DNA of 64,000 nucleotides from Chrysoporthe austroafricana (GCA_001051155.2 JYIP02000006.1:3224001-3288000), one strand, 5' to 3'. Numbered from the stretch's first letter, positions 33,930 through 45,720 are shown. The notes: generated by a model from the letters alone, not told the origin. A program made the numbers and translations.

Positions 33930-34317
33930 CGGACCATACTCGCGGCCCCAAAAACATTCTGCAGGGCTACTGACTGGGTGGAGGAGTTTCATGGTGTGGC
34001 GAAGGTTCTGGCTGTAGGGACTCACGGGCTCGTAATAATACTTGACATGCGAAAGTTTTTCGACTGTTTGCGCTGTTCTTCGCGGCTGTCATCAGGGAAG
34101 GTCAAGCACTCATGGAAACATTTCAAGGGCGTTCATGGACAGAAAATACGGCGAAACGGCAGGGAAAGTTTTGCATGGCGACGGCTACTGGCCTTTGACC
34201 GGCTCTTTCAGCATTCGAGGAGTTGAGACTGTGGACAATGAGTATTGATGTTAACGCAGAGGCTAGACTAATATACAGATTCTAACTACCTGTTACCAAC
34301 ACCCGAGCGCCTCTACC
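33930..34317. other. Convergent intergenic space
   Basis: Between the HTH gene and HNH paralogue B. Nothing seen. Confidence 0.5.
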
Positions 34318-36345
34318 CTAGACGCTCTGCTGCCCCTGCTGGCTATGGCCCACATGCCGCTGGCCATCATCCTCGATCTTAGCGCTGGTGATGGATGGCA
34401 AGCCATAACAATCCTGCGGCAGCCCATATGGCCCGGGGTCTTTGTGATTGTGGACAACGTGCCCGTGTTCCCGGCCATCTTGCTCATGAGCATCCAGTGA
34501 CAGGCTATCATCTGTTATCAGTGATGGCACCGTATCAATGGTCCGATCGCGACTGCGGCGCTGTGATGGAGGCAGAGGGGGTCGTTCGCGTGGGCGACCT
34601 CGTTCCGACTCCTGCAGTGGTGCGATGTTGCGATCATACCAGCTAGCTTCTTTATCAGACTTATCATCCTTTAGGTGTGCTGCGCGATCGTACCAGCTCG
34701 CTTCTTTATTAGACTTATCATCTTTTAGGTCTGGTGCGATATTGCGACCGTACCAGTCCGCTTCTTTATCAGACTCCTCCTTATCATCCCCAAGGTTTGG
34801 TGCGATATTGCGATCGTACCAGTCTGCTTCTTTATCAGACTCCTCCTCATCATCCCCAAGGTTTGGTGCGATATTGCGATCGTACCAGCCTGCTTCTTCA
34901 TCAGACTCCTCCTCATCATCCTTCAGGTTTGGTGCGATATTGCGATCATACCAGCTCGCTTCCTCATCAGACTCATCATCCTTCAGGTTTGGTGCGATGT
35001 TGCGATCATACCAGCTCGCTTCTTCATCAATCTCATCATCATTCAGGTGTACTGCGATGTTGCGATCATACCAGCTCGCTTCCTCATCAGACTCTTCATC
35101 GTCTTTCAGGTGTGGTGCGATATTGCGATCGTACCAGCCATCATCCGAATCCTTCTCCCACGGATCACGTACATCGCTCCCGCCATGTGATTTCCCTCGC
35201 TGGTCCTCGGACAAGGCCTTGCAACTATCATCCTGAATCGGACCTAGCAACCTCTGCCGGACGTTCCTCTCAAAGGGGTGCTCTTCGTCATCCTCTTGCG
35301 TCGCTTGGGAACGTGATCGCTTCCGGCTCCCACTGCTGACGCTGGTGCTTCGAATAGTACCGCCGCCACCATATCGCCTATTCAATTCGTCCCCGGCCAC
35401 CTGCTCCACGTGTAACTGCGACTTGCCGTTAGACCACACCCTGACCACAATCCGTCGACTAGTGGGATTGAAGATGATGAATGGCTTGAGTAGTAAGAAG
35501 ATAGCTCGCGCAAACTTGGCGAACAAGTATTCATCTGCAACACGGCCTTCGAGTAAAGCGTTTCGGATTGTCGTGTTATGCCATTGTGCCGCAAACTCGC
35601 ATCCACGCACGGGAACATCGAGAATGTGGACTGCGACCTCCGAGCACTTGGGCACAAGCACAAATTTATGCAAGTCCCAGGCGTTGTGAAGGTCATGTCT
35701 CATGTAGACACGGTTCATAGACGAGTTGATGCTTTTGCTGTATCTTCCCATGTGATTACCGTTGAACCAATCTGCCGCAGCTTTCGGTACGACGTGTGCA
35801 TACTGGGTCATGTAGGATGCATTTGAGATGATACAAAGGCCATGTGGATATATCGGGTCAAGATTGGTATTCGGAGGAGGCATGTCGGAACTGGTGGGAG
35901 GACGTAGGTCGGAACCGGTGGCAGGAGGAGGTTGTCGCCGCCATAATGCCTTTGGAAATTGAACGTGAGGAAACTCCCAATCTTCGAACCTCGGAACAAG
36001 AGGGTAATTATCGCCGGGCTGGGCTGGGTCGGCAATAAACCAGTACATATCCTCCGTAAGGATCTCGTCTCGTCCTATAGTAACTCTTCTGAGCCCGGCG
36101 CGGTCTGTTGCCAAGAACCCCTCAAATGCGTTGTTGGCCACGATCTGGCATGCGAGCAGGGCGGTGCCGTGGTGGACTCCGGTTGTTGATGCCGAGTCGG
36201 CCGAGTCGAGCCTTGGAAGTCTGAAGAGCACGTCGGGCCAGTCGTAGTGCGGGTGGCAGAAGTCGATCTTTTGCGGTGGAGGGCTTAATGGCGGAGGCGC
36301 TGCAGGGCCCTTCAGCCGCACATTAGAGCCCGAATGCGTCGCCAT
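34318..36345 (-). CDS. HNH (HNH_2-type) domain protein, paralogue B with expanded repeats
   Basis: Single exon, 675 aa. The first 330 residues match paralogue A (17.5-18.9 kb) throughout: KIDFCHPHYDWPDVLFRLPRLD, GVHHGTALLACQIVANN, the HNH core CIISNASYMTQYAHVVP (first His about 184), WFNGNHMGRYS, MRHDLHNAWDLHKFVLVP (His about 220) and DEYLFAKFARAIF. A shared RKRSRSQATQ motif follows. Then nine tandem copies of about 20-22 residues, WYDRNIAPNLKDDEESDEEA-like, occupy 404-575, before the common tail ERGRPRERPPLPP. Paralogue A has just one such unit at the same place. The repeats alternate acidic stretches with an aromatic/basic core, so a binding or assembly region is plausible; function unknown. 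Confidence 0.8.
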   Translation of the reverse strand: MATHSGSNVRLKGPAAPPPLSPPPQKIDFCHPHYDWPDVLFRLPRLDSADSASTTGVHHGTALLACQIVANNAFEGFLATDRAGLRRVTIGRDEILTEDMYWFIADPAQPGDNYPLVPRFEDWEFPHVQFPKALWRRQPPPATGSDLRPPTSSDMPPPNTNLDPIYPHGLCIISNASYMTQYAHVVPKAAADWFNGNHMGRYSKSINSSMNRVYMRHDLHNAWDLHKFVLVPKCSEVAVHILDVPVRGCEFAAQWHNTTIRNALLEGRVADEYLFAKFARAIFLLLKPFIIFNPTSRRIVVRVWSNGKSQLHVEQVAGDELNRRYGGGGTIRSTSVSSGSRKRSRSQATQEDDEEHPFERNVRQRLLGPIQDDSCKALSEDQRGKSHGGSDVRDPWEKDSDDGWYDRNIAPHLKDDEESDEEASWYDRNIAVHLNDDEIDEEASWYDRNIAPNLKDDESDEEASWYDRNIAPNLKDDEEESDEEAGWYDRNIAPNLGDDEEESDKEADWYDRNIAPNLGDDKEESDKEADWYGRNIAPDLKDDKSNKEASWYDRAAHLKDDKSDKEASWYDRNIAPLQESERGRPRERPPLPPSQRRSRDRTIDTVPSLITDDSLSLDAHEQDGREHGHVVHNHKDPGPYGLPQDCYGLPSITSAKIEDDGQRHVGHSQQGQQSV
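34620..35140 (-). repeat. 60-66-bp tandem repeats, nine units
   Basis: In-frame units inside the HNH paralogue B gene, each giving WYDRNIAP. Unit lengths differ by whole codons (18-22 aa) and one unit (WYDRAAHL) has lost three residues, so length change has stayed in frame. Confidence 0.9.
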
Positions 36346-36794
36346 GGCGTAGAGATGGACTGTTGGGATAGGTGGTAGCAGATGAGCTGCCGATAGTGAT
36401 CAAATCTAGGATGTTGTTGTCTGATGCTGATGCAGCTCCGGGGTTGAGTCGGTGGCGGTTGCCATCCAATCCCAACGAAGCCGGCAGTTGCCAACCAATC
36501 CTAGCCTGCCGGGCTCGAAGCCGGAATGCTTATGTAATCAATATTTACACTGGTGCCACATACAGCATGCTTCGGCTGTTGATGCAAGGTATAGCAGCTA
36601 CTATACCCTTGAATTAGAGGTCTAGCGCAAAAAAGATAGAAGGCGTGTTGTTAGGCGAGGAGAGCAGGAGTTTAGATACAGGAGCGTCAGAGCATCACCG
36701 ACTCTATGTAGTAGAACATATAAATGCCAGTGGCCCAGGACGGTGCATTCCGTGACAAGGTTAGCTGTAATAAACGTCCTCCCTAAAGAAACCA
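36346..36794. other. Intergenic
   Basis: Upstream region of HNH paralogue B. Nothing else seen. Confidence 0.5.
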
Positions 36795-37700
36795 TTAATA
36801 GAACCGCCAGTCTAACTCGCTTCGTGGTAGTGGTATCTTGGGGACCCTCTCGGCTGCCTTGTCCATAGCTTGTCCAATTTTCCCGAGGCTGTCTCGTTCC
36901 ACAGAGCTGAGTTCGTCTTCCCGAGCATTTCCATCCTTGATAGCTAGAAGGAGCATGGCGTAAAGAGAATATACTGCATCATTGCCAGCATCGTGAAACT
37001 CTGACTGATTGGGATTGTAACCCATCTGACGTAAGACCCCAAGCAAACTGAAGTGTTGTCTGGGGCCGGGAAGGATAGTTGGATGATAAGGCGGGAGGAT
37101 ATAACGAGATATGGTATGAGTATCAATGACGGCCAATATCGGTGCCATGCCAGAGATGTCCATACCTAGAAGGCATAGAACCTTCAAATCAACTCCTATG
37201 CAATGTCCAACCAGAACAATATTTCGTAATTGGTCACTCGCCCCAGAGCTTTGATCTGATTGATATGGGAAGCATAGGTTCTGGCGGACGACATCCAGCA
37301 CTTCTCGTGAGGAAATTGATTGGGTCTGGGCAAAAACGCAAGGCTTCCGATACTTGGCTATTTATTTTCTCTGTTTATTCGACTTTCGTGTCTCCCTGGT
37401 CTCAAAAGCGTTGACCGAAATGTAATCGCTCAAGTTGCCTTTTGCAGGTATGGAGCGGACATCTCGAGTGTCGAGTCTTGCGAAGCCAAGTTGCTTAATA
37501 ACGGGCTTCTCAGCACTGGGATGTAGGTTGATTAGGTTCCCGAAAAACTCGAGATCCATTGATATGAAGACGGCGTCGGTTGACAAGATGCGGTCTTGCC
37601 GAAATCCCAAGAGTCGCTGCAGATGCATCAACCCACCCATTTTGGACGTGGCAGGTTTCTTCGCAAGCCCGACTGGTGGTTGTGGAGGGATGGCTTCCAT
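36795..37700 (-). pseudogene. GFD2/YDR514C-like RNase H-fold gene with one in-frame stop
   Basis: A 302-codon reading frame, ATG at 37700, interrupted only by TAA at 37362-37364; the frame is the same on both sides. The first part has VFISMDLEFFGN (acidic D-x-E of the exonuclease-like fold) and QLGFARLDTRD. The second has NIVLVGHCIGVDLKVLCLLG, AVIDTH and FHDAGNDAVYSLYAMLLLA. Together they outline the Gfd2/YDR514C C-terminal RNase H-like family, common in filamentous fungi and of unknown role. No good GT-AG intron removes the stop. It is either a fresh nonsense mutation, a sequence error or read-through. The low number of lesions argues for recent inactivation. Confidence 0.65.
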
Positions 37701-38792
37701 TGTTGGGCTGGGTAGTTGAGTGGTTCTCGATATCGGGGTTTGATGAGGTGGCTGATGTTGAGTCTAAATCGGTGTTAAATAAATGCTGGAGTCGAAGTTC
37801 ATTGTAAAGAGGGCTTGATGAGGATTACGTGCTCGACAGACGTGACAAGTGGGTGCTACACTAGGACCGTTAGCCTGACATGTGATGATACTGGCGGAAG
37901 ATATAAAGCAGCCCGTGCGCTAGATAATTCGAACGTCGTCTGTATGATTTCGTATATGTACGTCCCAATACAGTCTATCATACGCCCTCCTGACATCGTC
38001 CGTCTCTTCGGAAGCTTCATTCAATGAGTAAGCAGATGATGAAGAACTAGTTGCGGTTTATGATCCCTTGCAGTAGTTGTGATGACGAAGAACATGTGAT
38101 GATCTGCAGCCTCGGCCTCACCATGTAACCATTGCAAATCGAGAAGTATTCTCCTCTGTACCTCATATACGTGACATGATGCTCGCGATGGCTTTGGGCT
38201 GTTCTTACGACGACCTAATACGGGAAATCCGAGAGGGGTGGAGGTTGGCTGTGTATGAAAGATATACGCGATCTAGAAGTTACCATACATGAGAAAATCA
38301 ACTTGACTTGGCAGGACTTAGCTCTCTTCAGTATCAAATCAAACAAATAGGTCATCAAGAGTGATGAGTTAGCAACGAGGCTGAGGCCGATTCACAACTA
38401 TAAATCGGCGAGGCTGTGGGATCGTGTAGACCTGTAGTGAGCCTGGCTAAGGGGTGATGACGCACAGCTGATACAAAGCAGAATGTTGCAATCTCTCCAA
38501 AGCATTACTTCGTCACAAGTTAAGATTTTGTTTGTCACTAATGAAATTGGAACCTCTACAGCACCATTGCAATAAGCAGTAGTTGTCTATAAGTACTTGA
38601 TATACTGAACCAGAATGAATAGTAATTGCACTTGGGACATGTAGGGACTTGGGAGCTTTGGGATGGGCCTCTCGACACTCCGCGGCTTCTAATTGTTACT
38701 TGGTATCGGACCATGGAGATATGCTAGTGACTGTCATCAAGGCTGGTAGGACACCCGTTTGATATCCTCTAGACTTAGCTGCGATCAACTTG
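37701..38792. other. Intergenic
   Basis: No gene recognised in about 1.1 kb. Confidence 0.45.
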
Positions 38793-39773
38793 ATGCTTTA
38801 CTACAACCCACAATCACAAACAAATATTATATACTTACTGTGCCCCGCGGTATCGCGCATCTGGACTCCTATCAACAAAACCCTACAGTCACCCGACAAG
38901 AGCCAGCCTACCGTCGCTGCTCTTTCCTACAATACAGCTTCCTACCACATCCCATCACGACCAACCCCTGAAAGTCTGAAAAGGCACGAGGAAATCGTCG
39001 ACAAACTATTGGACGACTTGCGAAGTCATTATCTGACAACTGCTGCAGAAAACGGGCCTCTCTCGAAATTGCATCGGAATACTACTCGCAAACATTATCT
39101 GAATATGTTGCCACGATACGAATGCTCCTCGCTGGCTGTGATACGGAACCCAAACTACCATATACCTACTAGCGCAGGCAACTCGAGAAATTATCAGCTT
39201 ACGACCAGTAGAAGAGACGTCCCGATAACGGCATCGTCATGGGCCGAATACCTGGACTGGCTCAATATCGATCACGAATCATTCACCCGCTTCAGACATC
39301 CTGATTTTGTGAGCCTAATACTGAGGGAAATGAAGGTACTGAGAGTCCTTGCAGAAGAGAAGAAGCAGGCGAGGACTGCCCGAGGAACGGATAAGAGGCC
39401 AGAAGAGGATAACATGAGGACAACTGAGGCGAGCTGCGGCCACCTGGAACCAGTCAGTAGGACGAGCGAGGACGATAGGAGGACCGTTGAGGCCAGACCT
39501 GATATTGAGGAGACGACAAAAGGATCGATAGGGCTCAGAGAAAACTTTCAGCTGGCCGCTAGAAATGTCGACAAAACCCGCCAAGATGTTTTACAAAACA
39601 ACGAGCCTTTATGCCAGAGACAACCCGATACAGCTACCTATAGCCATCATGGAGCCGTCATGGCTATGACGGCCGACAATGGGCAGAAAACGCTGGATCC
39701 GCCCAATTCAAAGGGAGACCCTCTAGGAGGCAGTATTCCTGTCAATAAATACAAGAAGAATGCCTGGGTATAA
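38793..39773 (+). CDS. Orphan ORF, unknown protein
   Basis: Open frame of 326 aa from the ATG at 38793 to TAA. I recognise no domain. It has a Tyr/Ser/Asn-rich N-terminus, a likely helical segment (PESLKRHEEIVDKLLDDLRS), WAEYLDWLNIDHESF in the middle, then a charged Lys/Arg/Glu region (EMKVLRVLAEEKKQAR) and a polar tail. No signal peptide or membrane segment. It sits in the accessory stretch next to broken genes; its length makes chance unlikely, but expression is unproven. Confidence 0.45.
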   Translation: MLYYNPQSQTNIIYLLCPAVSRIWTPINKTLQSPDKSQPTVAALSYNTASYHIPSRPTPESLKRHEEIVDKLLDDLRSHYLTTAAENGPLSKLHRNTTRKHYLNMLPRYECSSLAVIRNPNYHIPTSAGNSRNYQLTTSRRDVPITASSWAEYLDWLNIDHESFTRFRHPDFVSLILREMKVLRVLAEEKKQARTARGTDKRPEEDNMRTTEASCGHLEPVSRTSEDDRRTVEARPDIEETTKGSIGLRENFQLAARNVDKTRQDVLQNNEPLCQRQPDTATYSHHGAVMAMTADNGQKTLDPPNSKGDPLGGSIPVNKYKKNAWV

Positions 39774-39853
39774 TGGTGTGATTGCTGCAAGGCAAATGCG
39801 TCAAATTGGTATCTATCTTGCCCGACCCCAAACGCCTCTAAATTCTATTCATC

Positions 39854-41199
39854 TCATTTGGTTACGTCGTAATTATTTCGGCCCTTGTTGTACATGCTTT
39901 TGATAGCAAGATCCATCAGTTCAAGAAACCGACCATCTTCTATGGCAACGTCATCACGCTGCCAGCTCCCCGAGTCTACAGACGGCTTGATGCCGTGGGC
40001 GCTGAAATAATCATGACCGAGAGCCCCGGCGAAGTTCCTAAAGCCCTTGTGGTTGAAGCCTTCCGGCAGGATCTCGACCATTGCCGAATGCTCTTTCATC
40101 CAGAGGCCATGCGTGAGCCCGGCTCCGTGCACGCCGGCGAGGACGTCTGAGTTGCGCACAAGCTTGATCTGTTCTGGGAAGGGAAGAGCAGCAAGATCGA
40201 CCACGTTGATGATTGCGTGCTCATATCGGCCTTGCAGAGCAGCCAGGTGGCGGTCCATGTCGACCAGCTTCCGCTGTCCTCGTCGGTCGATGAAGGTCAC
40301 GACGACCTTGTCTTCGTTCTCGAGGGTGTCGGGGATTTGGTAGTGGTGAAGGACCCTCCAGGAGAATGTTTGAAGGAGCTCAGAGTGGTCACAGGGATTT
40401 GGTTCCCAGTCTCCTTGCCAGAGTGGATTGCTGGCACCAGGTAGAGGGACGATAACATTGCCAACCACGGCGTCGTCTGAAAGCTCGGCAAGTCGAACGA
40501 TCGGCTTCTTGGCAAATAATTGCCAGAGATCGAAGTAAGGCCCATCCATTCTCTCATCTAATATGACCACTTGCGTGTTCTCTGCGTCCCGAGGCGCGAA
40601 GAAGGGCAGTCCTCCTTCCCCATCTCGTGGTGTCATTTGAAGTACGTCCATGCTAAGGCTGAGCGATAAGATCTCCAGAAGGCAATGCCACGGATTCAGT
40701 TCCCCCTCTCGCTTCACAAGGATTGTGAATTTCTCCGGTACGTTGCTCTGCGACAGGTCCAGGTCCTTGCCATTCAGGTCGATAGCCTTGTGAATCTGGC
40801 TCCTCGCCCGATACAGAAGGAGTCTGTCCGGCCTTTCTCGTCGGTTTTAATGTGGAAACACGTCAGCTGCGATTGCGATTCGGCGGAGCAGTAGATTGCC
40901 CTAGTGTGCCGTAGCTCTTCAAGGTAGGATACCCCGAGACGGAGCTCGCACATCGACGACTGTTCCCTTACGTGCCCATAGTCGTCCGGCAGTGCCAGCG
41001 AGCTCTGTGAAGATGCCACCGGCGGTGGGGTTGTGGGGAGGTCGATGCTGGTGGCATCTTTAAATCCTGGAATCGACCACTCCGAGGTACCATAACCAAA
41101 CCGTAGGCTTCGCAGGGTCAAGACAATCAAGACTGACACAAAAATGAACGCAGCCGAATAGGTGAGGCGCCTATTAGAGGACAGAAGACGTGAGAACAT
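39854..41199 (-). pseudogene. GT61-family glycosyltransferase with a single frameshift
   Basis: Golgi type II enzyme of the DUF563/EOGT-like GT61 family. The first frame starts at 41199 with a membrane anchor (AAFIFVSVLIVLTL), a stem, CELRLGVSYLEEL and TDSFCIGRGARF. The homologous sequence then resumes in another frame at about 40790 (HKAIDLNGKDLDLSQSN), then LVKREGELNPWHC, and the family hallmark DVLAGVHGAGLTHGLWM with EILPEGFNHKGFRNFA to the stop at 39854. The total of 1346 bases is one short of a multiple of three, so one missing base near 40790 explains the break. Everything else is intact. Recent mutation or sequencing error; no intron fits. Confidence 0.8.
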
Positions 41200-43799
41200 G
41201 GCATTAGAGGAACTAGGGAAGCCCGAGGCTGTCCAGATCGCCTTGCCAAGGAAAGAAGACGTGGTAAATGATGCGACCGGCTATTGTTGCCGAGCAAGGA
41301 CGGGAGAGGAGGACCGTCAAGAGCGCGTTAAACGGCCAACGCTGTGTCCAGGATTTTGCCTCATTGACCGCCTCGTACTTAGGTTCAGGAGGAGGACTTC
41401 ACTTGGGCCGGAAAAGACGCAGGACAGCCTTGACAGCTCAAGGTCACAGGGGGATTGCAGCTTCCTGATGTCACAAAGGGGTGCCCCAGTATGGCTGCCT
41501 ACGGTGTACGATGTCCAAAGGATTTTCTTTGTCTCGAACGGCGCATGGGTATCCCGCACAGCAAATCAAAGGGCTTTGATCCTTGCGAAGGAGCTGGAGC
41601 ACCTGGATGCATTCTCGTAGGACAGGGGTTGGATGCAGATGTGGTGCGGTATACGTTATTACTACGTAGGCAATGCAGCGGAGATCCGACCCACTGGAAC
41701 GAATGGGAACGCCGTCCGGGGTTGTTAGTTTTATTTTGGGCACCCAGCGCCTACTGTACTATTTTCTTACCGCACTTTCTTTGTACGACGCGCTTCTCGC
41801 CTGGGATGTCTCACCGAGGGGCGAAGAGGCAGCCACACGCGCTTGGCGATAATCCCATCGCTAGGGGAATCGTCGTAGCAAGTGTGCGGAGGAGCCGGAG
41901 CAAACGTTCAGGTCAAGGAGCGCAAATGGCGTCCAAGCAGATGGCGTACTAGGTACACAAGTATCGTGTGTTTTCGGATCGGCACGGTAAGCCATACCTT
42001 GCATGGAAGAATCCACAGAGATTTCGCTTAAGAGAATCGCGTTAGTGTATCTCAAGCCTCATCGTGCGCGCAGGCTCCTCCAAGTCGCTGGACATGCGCG
42101 CAGAGCGTGCTGTTAGAAGCGTTTACTTACATGTGTCTGTAGAAGTAATACGGAGTACAGGTATGTATTCTGCTCATTTCTCGAGTTCTGTCAAAGAGCT
42201 CCAGGGCGCGTACTACAAGGCAGTAAACATAGGAGACTTGACTGTGCAGATACACAGTGCTACTTTCATCTTGAGGTGGATTTATATCCGCAACATACCC
42301 GCTATATACGTATTACCGCAGTCGAGTCCCACGACTGTCCGATGTCGACATGCGAGATGAAAGCGCATAGTATCTACATAGCATGCATACCGTTATGCCT
42401 ATTTTCCGTGCAGGAAACTGGCTGCTGGACATTACAAATCCCCGAAAGTCTCCTATGTATTAGTCAGTAATCCGGATACACAGTAGAGCGCTGGCGAGAG
42501 CCGGGAAATTGGTCTTGCCAAAGTTACTTGTGGCAGCTGCGCATTGACGCGAGAGCTATGACGGGTCTAAGCATAGCAAGGCCAAAAGGCCAAAAGGCCA
42601 ACGGGAGGAAGCCAAGATAGGAAAGAGATCACGCGAAGATCCAGCCCAGGTTGATAAGCAATCATAGGAGGCAGCCTAGATGTTGGGGCCCTGACACCAA
42701 GAAAAGATGGGCTTTGTGGCATCCTTAATATTGGAGAGATTATTCGGCCTTGCGTAAAAAAGTTGACCATGGTGTCTACAACTTCGACGACCACAAGCAT
42801 GGGAGACGGCGTCCGTACATCATAGAAACAATAACTCCGTACTTCGGCGTGACTTTTTCCAACCCACAATGAATACCCACAATATCTGAACAGCTGCTCC
42901 ACTGGTGAGGAGGCGCCTGATTTCGTACTGTGGCAGCTCCACGCCATGCGGCTCCTGGGTAAGCTGTTGATATTCAGGGACACAGTGATGCCTACCGCTC
43001 CTGACTCGCTGCCGACAAGCGATAATCCTAGCGACCTGCCCCCTCGCTGCTGACACTTTGATGATAGTGATCTCCCGTCTTCATGAAGGCGGTCCTCGAC
43101 TTGCTTCACTAAAGACGATTGGTCCATCGTAATATACCAATGCAAGCTACAGTTGGTGGGGACCACCTCCGCGGGAAAGGCACACACCTGCTCCGAGAAG
43201 ATTGAGACCAGCAGTGACCAGCAAGCAGAGGTCGGGATTTGAATCCTCTAGCGCCCTGCCGTGCTACGCAGCGGCTGAATGATCCTGGTCTCACGCAACA
43301 TGTTTTGACTGAAACTGGTGGCGATGCACACATGAGACCCCATGATGTCTTCCTTACCGCTGTATTTATATATGTTAACGAGACATAATTCCGGAGTCGT
43401 CCTTCTCGCTTCGTCTGCTGGGCCACAGGGCTGCCGCTTCTGTACTGTTCTCGAAGACCATAACAACTGCGTGGGGACAGTCTCCGGTCGATCCTTGTCC
43501 ACGATCTGATAGGCAGACGCTTCAGCAGGCCAGGCGCAATCTTGACTGGCGACCATATTGGAAGAAGCGGGTCCCAAATCCTTCGAGATGGCCAAATGCA
43601 CCCTGAAATAAGAGGTGAGACCTGCGTCAGATGCAATATCTGCAGAAGTGCCTTGCCGGGTTTGAACTTTGACATATGCTTTCTGGCTCAGCTCCCGTGC
43701 TTCCTCTTTCCCTGCGGGGGTGATCTTCACAACTTTGAAGTTCTTCTCCGTGTCCTGGAGATCTAGTCAGGCTCTTTCGAGTCCTTCAACTGGCAGAAG
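41200..43799. other. Intergenic/accessory, no supported gene
   Basis: Several frames of 130-200 codons exist (for example 43248-43730 minus, 42567-43187 minus) but none resembles a known family and they overlap one another. Possibly relic DNA. Confidence 0.4.
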
Positions 43800-45720
43800 A
43801 TGGACAGACCAATTACGCATTTCCGCAATGCGATACTATTCGCAGCGGCATTGTACCCCGGTACTGCGGTAGCGCAGTCCTCGAGTTCGACTGCATCGTC
43901 ACAATGTACTCCTACTCCCATATCTGCAGTCATCACGAACGTCACTATCGCCAACTCACCGAATAATGCTCAAGTGAGAGGCGTGGCCATTAGTGTGGGG
44001 ACGCCAGCACAAGATCTTGCCTTCATGCCTTACCCGTAAGCTTTTTGACGCCCATATCTCACTGAGATATCTAGACATCCGAAGGCCTACTAACTTATTT
44101 CCTGCACAGATGGAACAACAGCCTAGTCTATGACTCGACTAACTTGTGCGATGCGCTCTCGACTGAAAGTCAGGCTGCTTGCATTACAAGAAGAGGTGGC
44201 GCCTACAACCCGGTGGCATCCAAAACGCAGAAACAAGGAGACTCTGATGCGACAGCCAGCGACCCCAGTCCATACCCATCGACGTCCATCTATAGCGATA
44301 TTTGGAATCTAAACGAAAACACTGCCCTTGCGAACTATACTTTCGGCCTTCCGCTCAATGACTGGCAGGAGCAGTTCTACTATCCTCAGGCTGTCATTGG
44401 GCTTGGCCCCAATTCGACTTTTCTGAACGAGCTCAAGGCCAACGACATGATATCCTCCCGGACCTATTCTTTCTTCTGGGGTGAAGATGGTACGACTGGT
44501 CAGTCGAACGGAAGTCTTGTCTTTGGAGGTTATGATCAAAACAAGATCTCGGGATCAGTGACGAGCAACTACACTGGCAAGTTGAACTACACAGCTTGCT
44601 TGTGGGGTCTCTCGGTAGAAATATCGGATCTCAGTCTCTTCTTCCACAATGGCACTACTGCAAGTCTCTTTGATGACACGTCTTCAACGCTCTCTGGTTG
44701 TATCGACTTGGGTTGCCCTGGCATGTTCGATATGTCCGACTTCGATTATTTCGACAACTTCGCGGAGTTTACAAACTATACAAGTTTCTACGAATATGCG
44801 GGTACATCTCCAATGCGTTCCACCGGACTCAATTTTTGGGACTCAGTGTATCTACCGGATGATTCACCGTAAGTTGAACCGCGCCTATGGCCCACCTCAA
44901 AGATGCGGGCCCTTTTCTTATTCACTTGGATAAATATTGGGACAATTGTTGACCATCACGCAGATTTGCAGGAGACATAGACATCACAATCAGTGGCGGA
45001 CCCTCCGTGACAGTCACCAATGACCAGCTCATTGTTCCTCACATCTACGTCGACGCCTCAACTGGGTTATTGCAGCAGAACTTCAGCGAGTCCGATCTTC
45101 TGATCAACCCAGTTGCCACCGATGGGTATCCCCTCAGGATGTGTCGACACTTCATGACATTTTTGTACGTCATGGTAAACCTAGACGCGGGAGAGTTCAC
45201 CGTCTGGGCAGCGAACACACAGAGCAATAGCGAGATGCTCGTCGCCGTGGACGAGGCGAGCAACGTCCTCGAGCACTCAGCTGTCTGTGCCACCACCACG
45301 CCTTCATCGGAATCGGGATCAGGATCAGGATCGGGTTCAACGGAGGGAGACACGGCCTCTACCACTACAAGCTCTTCGATATCTGGCGGCGCCATTGCCG
45401 GTATTGCCATCGGGGCGGTCGCCGGCGTGGCTCTCATAGCGGCCGGTGTCTGGTTCTTCCTGAGGCGCAGAAGGTCAGAGGCCCCATTGCAAGCTGGGGT
45501 TGCCTCAGAGCCACCGACTTATACGGACGACCCGATTCACGTCTCAGCATACGACGAGGCAGCCGCGAAAACCGACCAGACGGGGATACCAAACACCCCT
45601 GAGCTCTACTCCGGGGCAGACAACGAGCGACGATCAGAGCTCCTGGCATCGACCGTTGCGGAGAGCGAGCGGCGATCTGAGCTCCTGGGATCGAATGAGT
45701 TTCGGGCCGAGCTAGAATAA
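43800..45720 (+). CDS. Pepsin-like (A1) membrane protein lacking the first catalytic Asp motif
   Basis: Three exons (43800-44035, 44110-44868, 44964-45720) give 583 aa. A signal peptide (to about 26) and the A1-like start ISVGTPAQDLAF are visible, but where active enzymes have DTGSS this protein has MPYPWNNSLVYDST. The remaining lobe has VIGLGPNSTFLNEL and SLVFGGYDQNKI, typical of the pepsin fold, and many N-glycosylation sites. A Ser/Gly/Thr-rich stalk precedes one membrane segment (about 474-498), RRRR and a cytoplasmic tail with two ERRSELL repeats. This looks like a non-catalytic surface protein of the pepsin fold, a type known in fungi. Ligand or sensor role is inference. Confidence 0.78.

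Noticed and set aside
43215..43275. tRNA-like piece on the minus strand with a B-box-like GATTCAAATCC
   Set aside because: No T-stem or acceptor pairing consistent with a tRNA; at most a tRNA-derived fragment.
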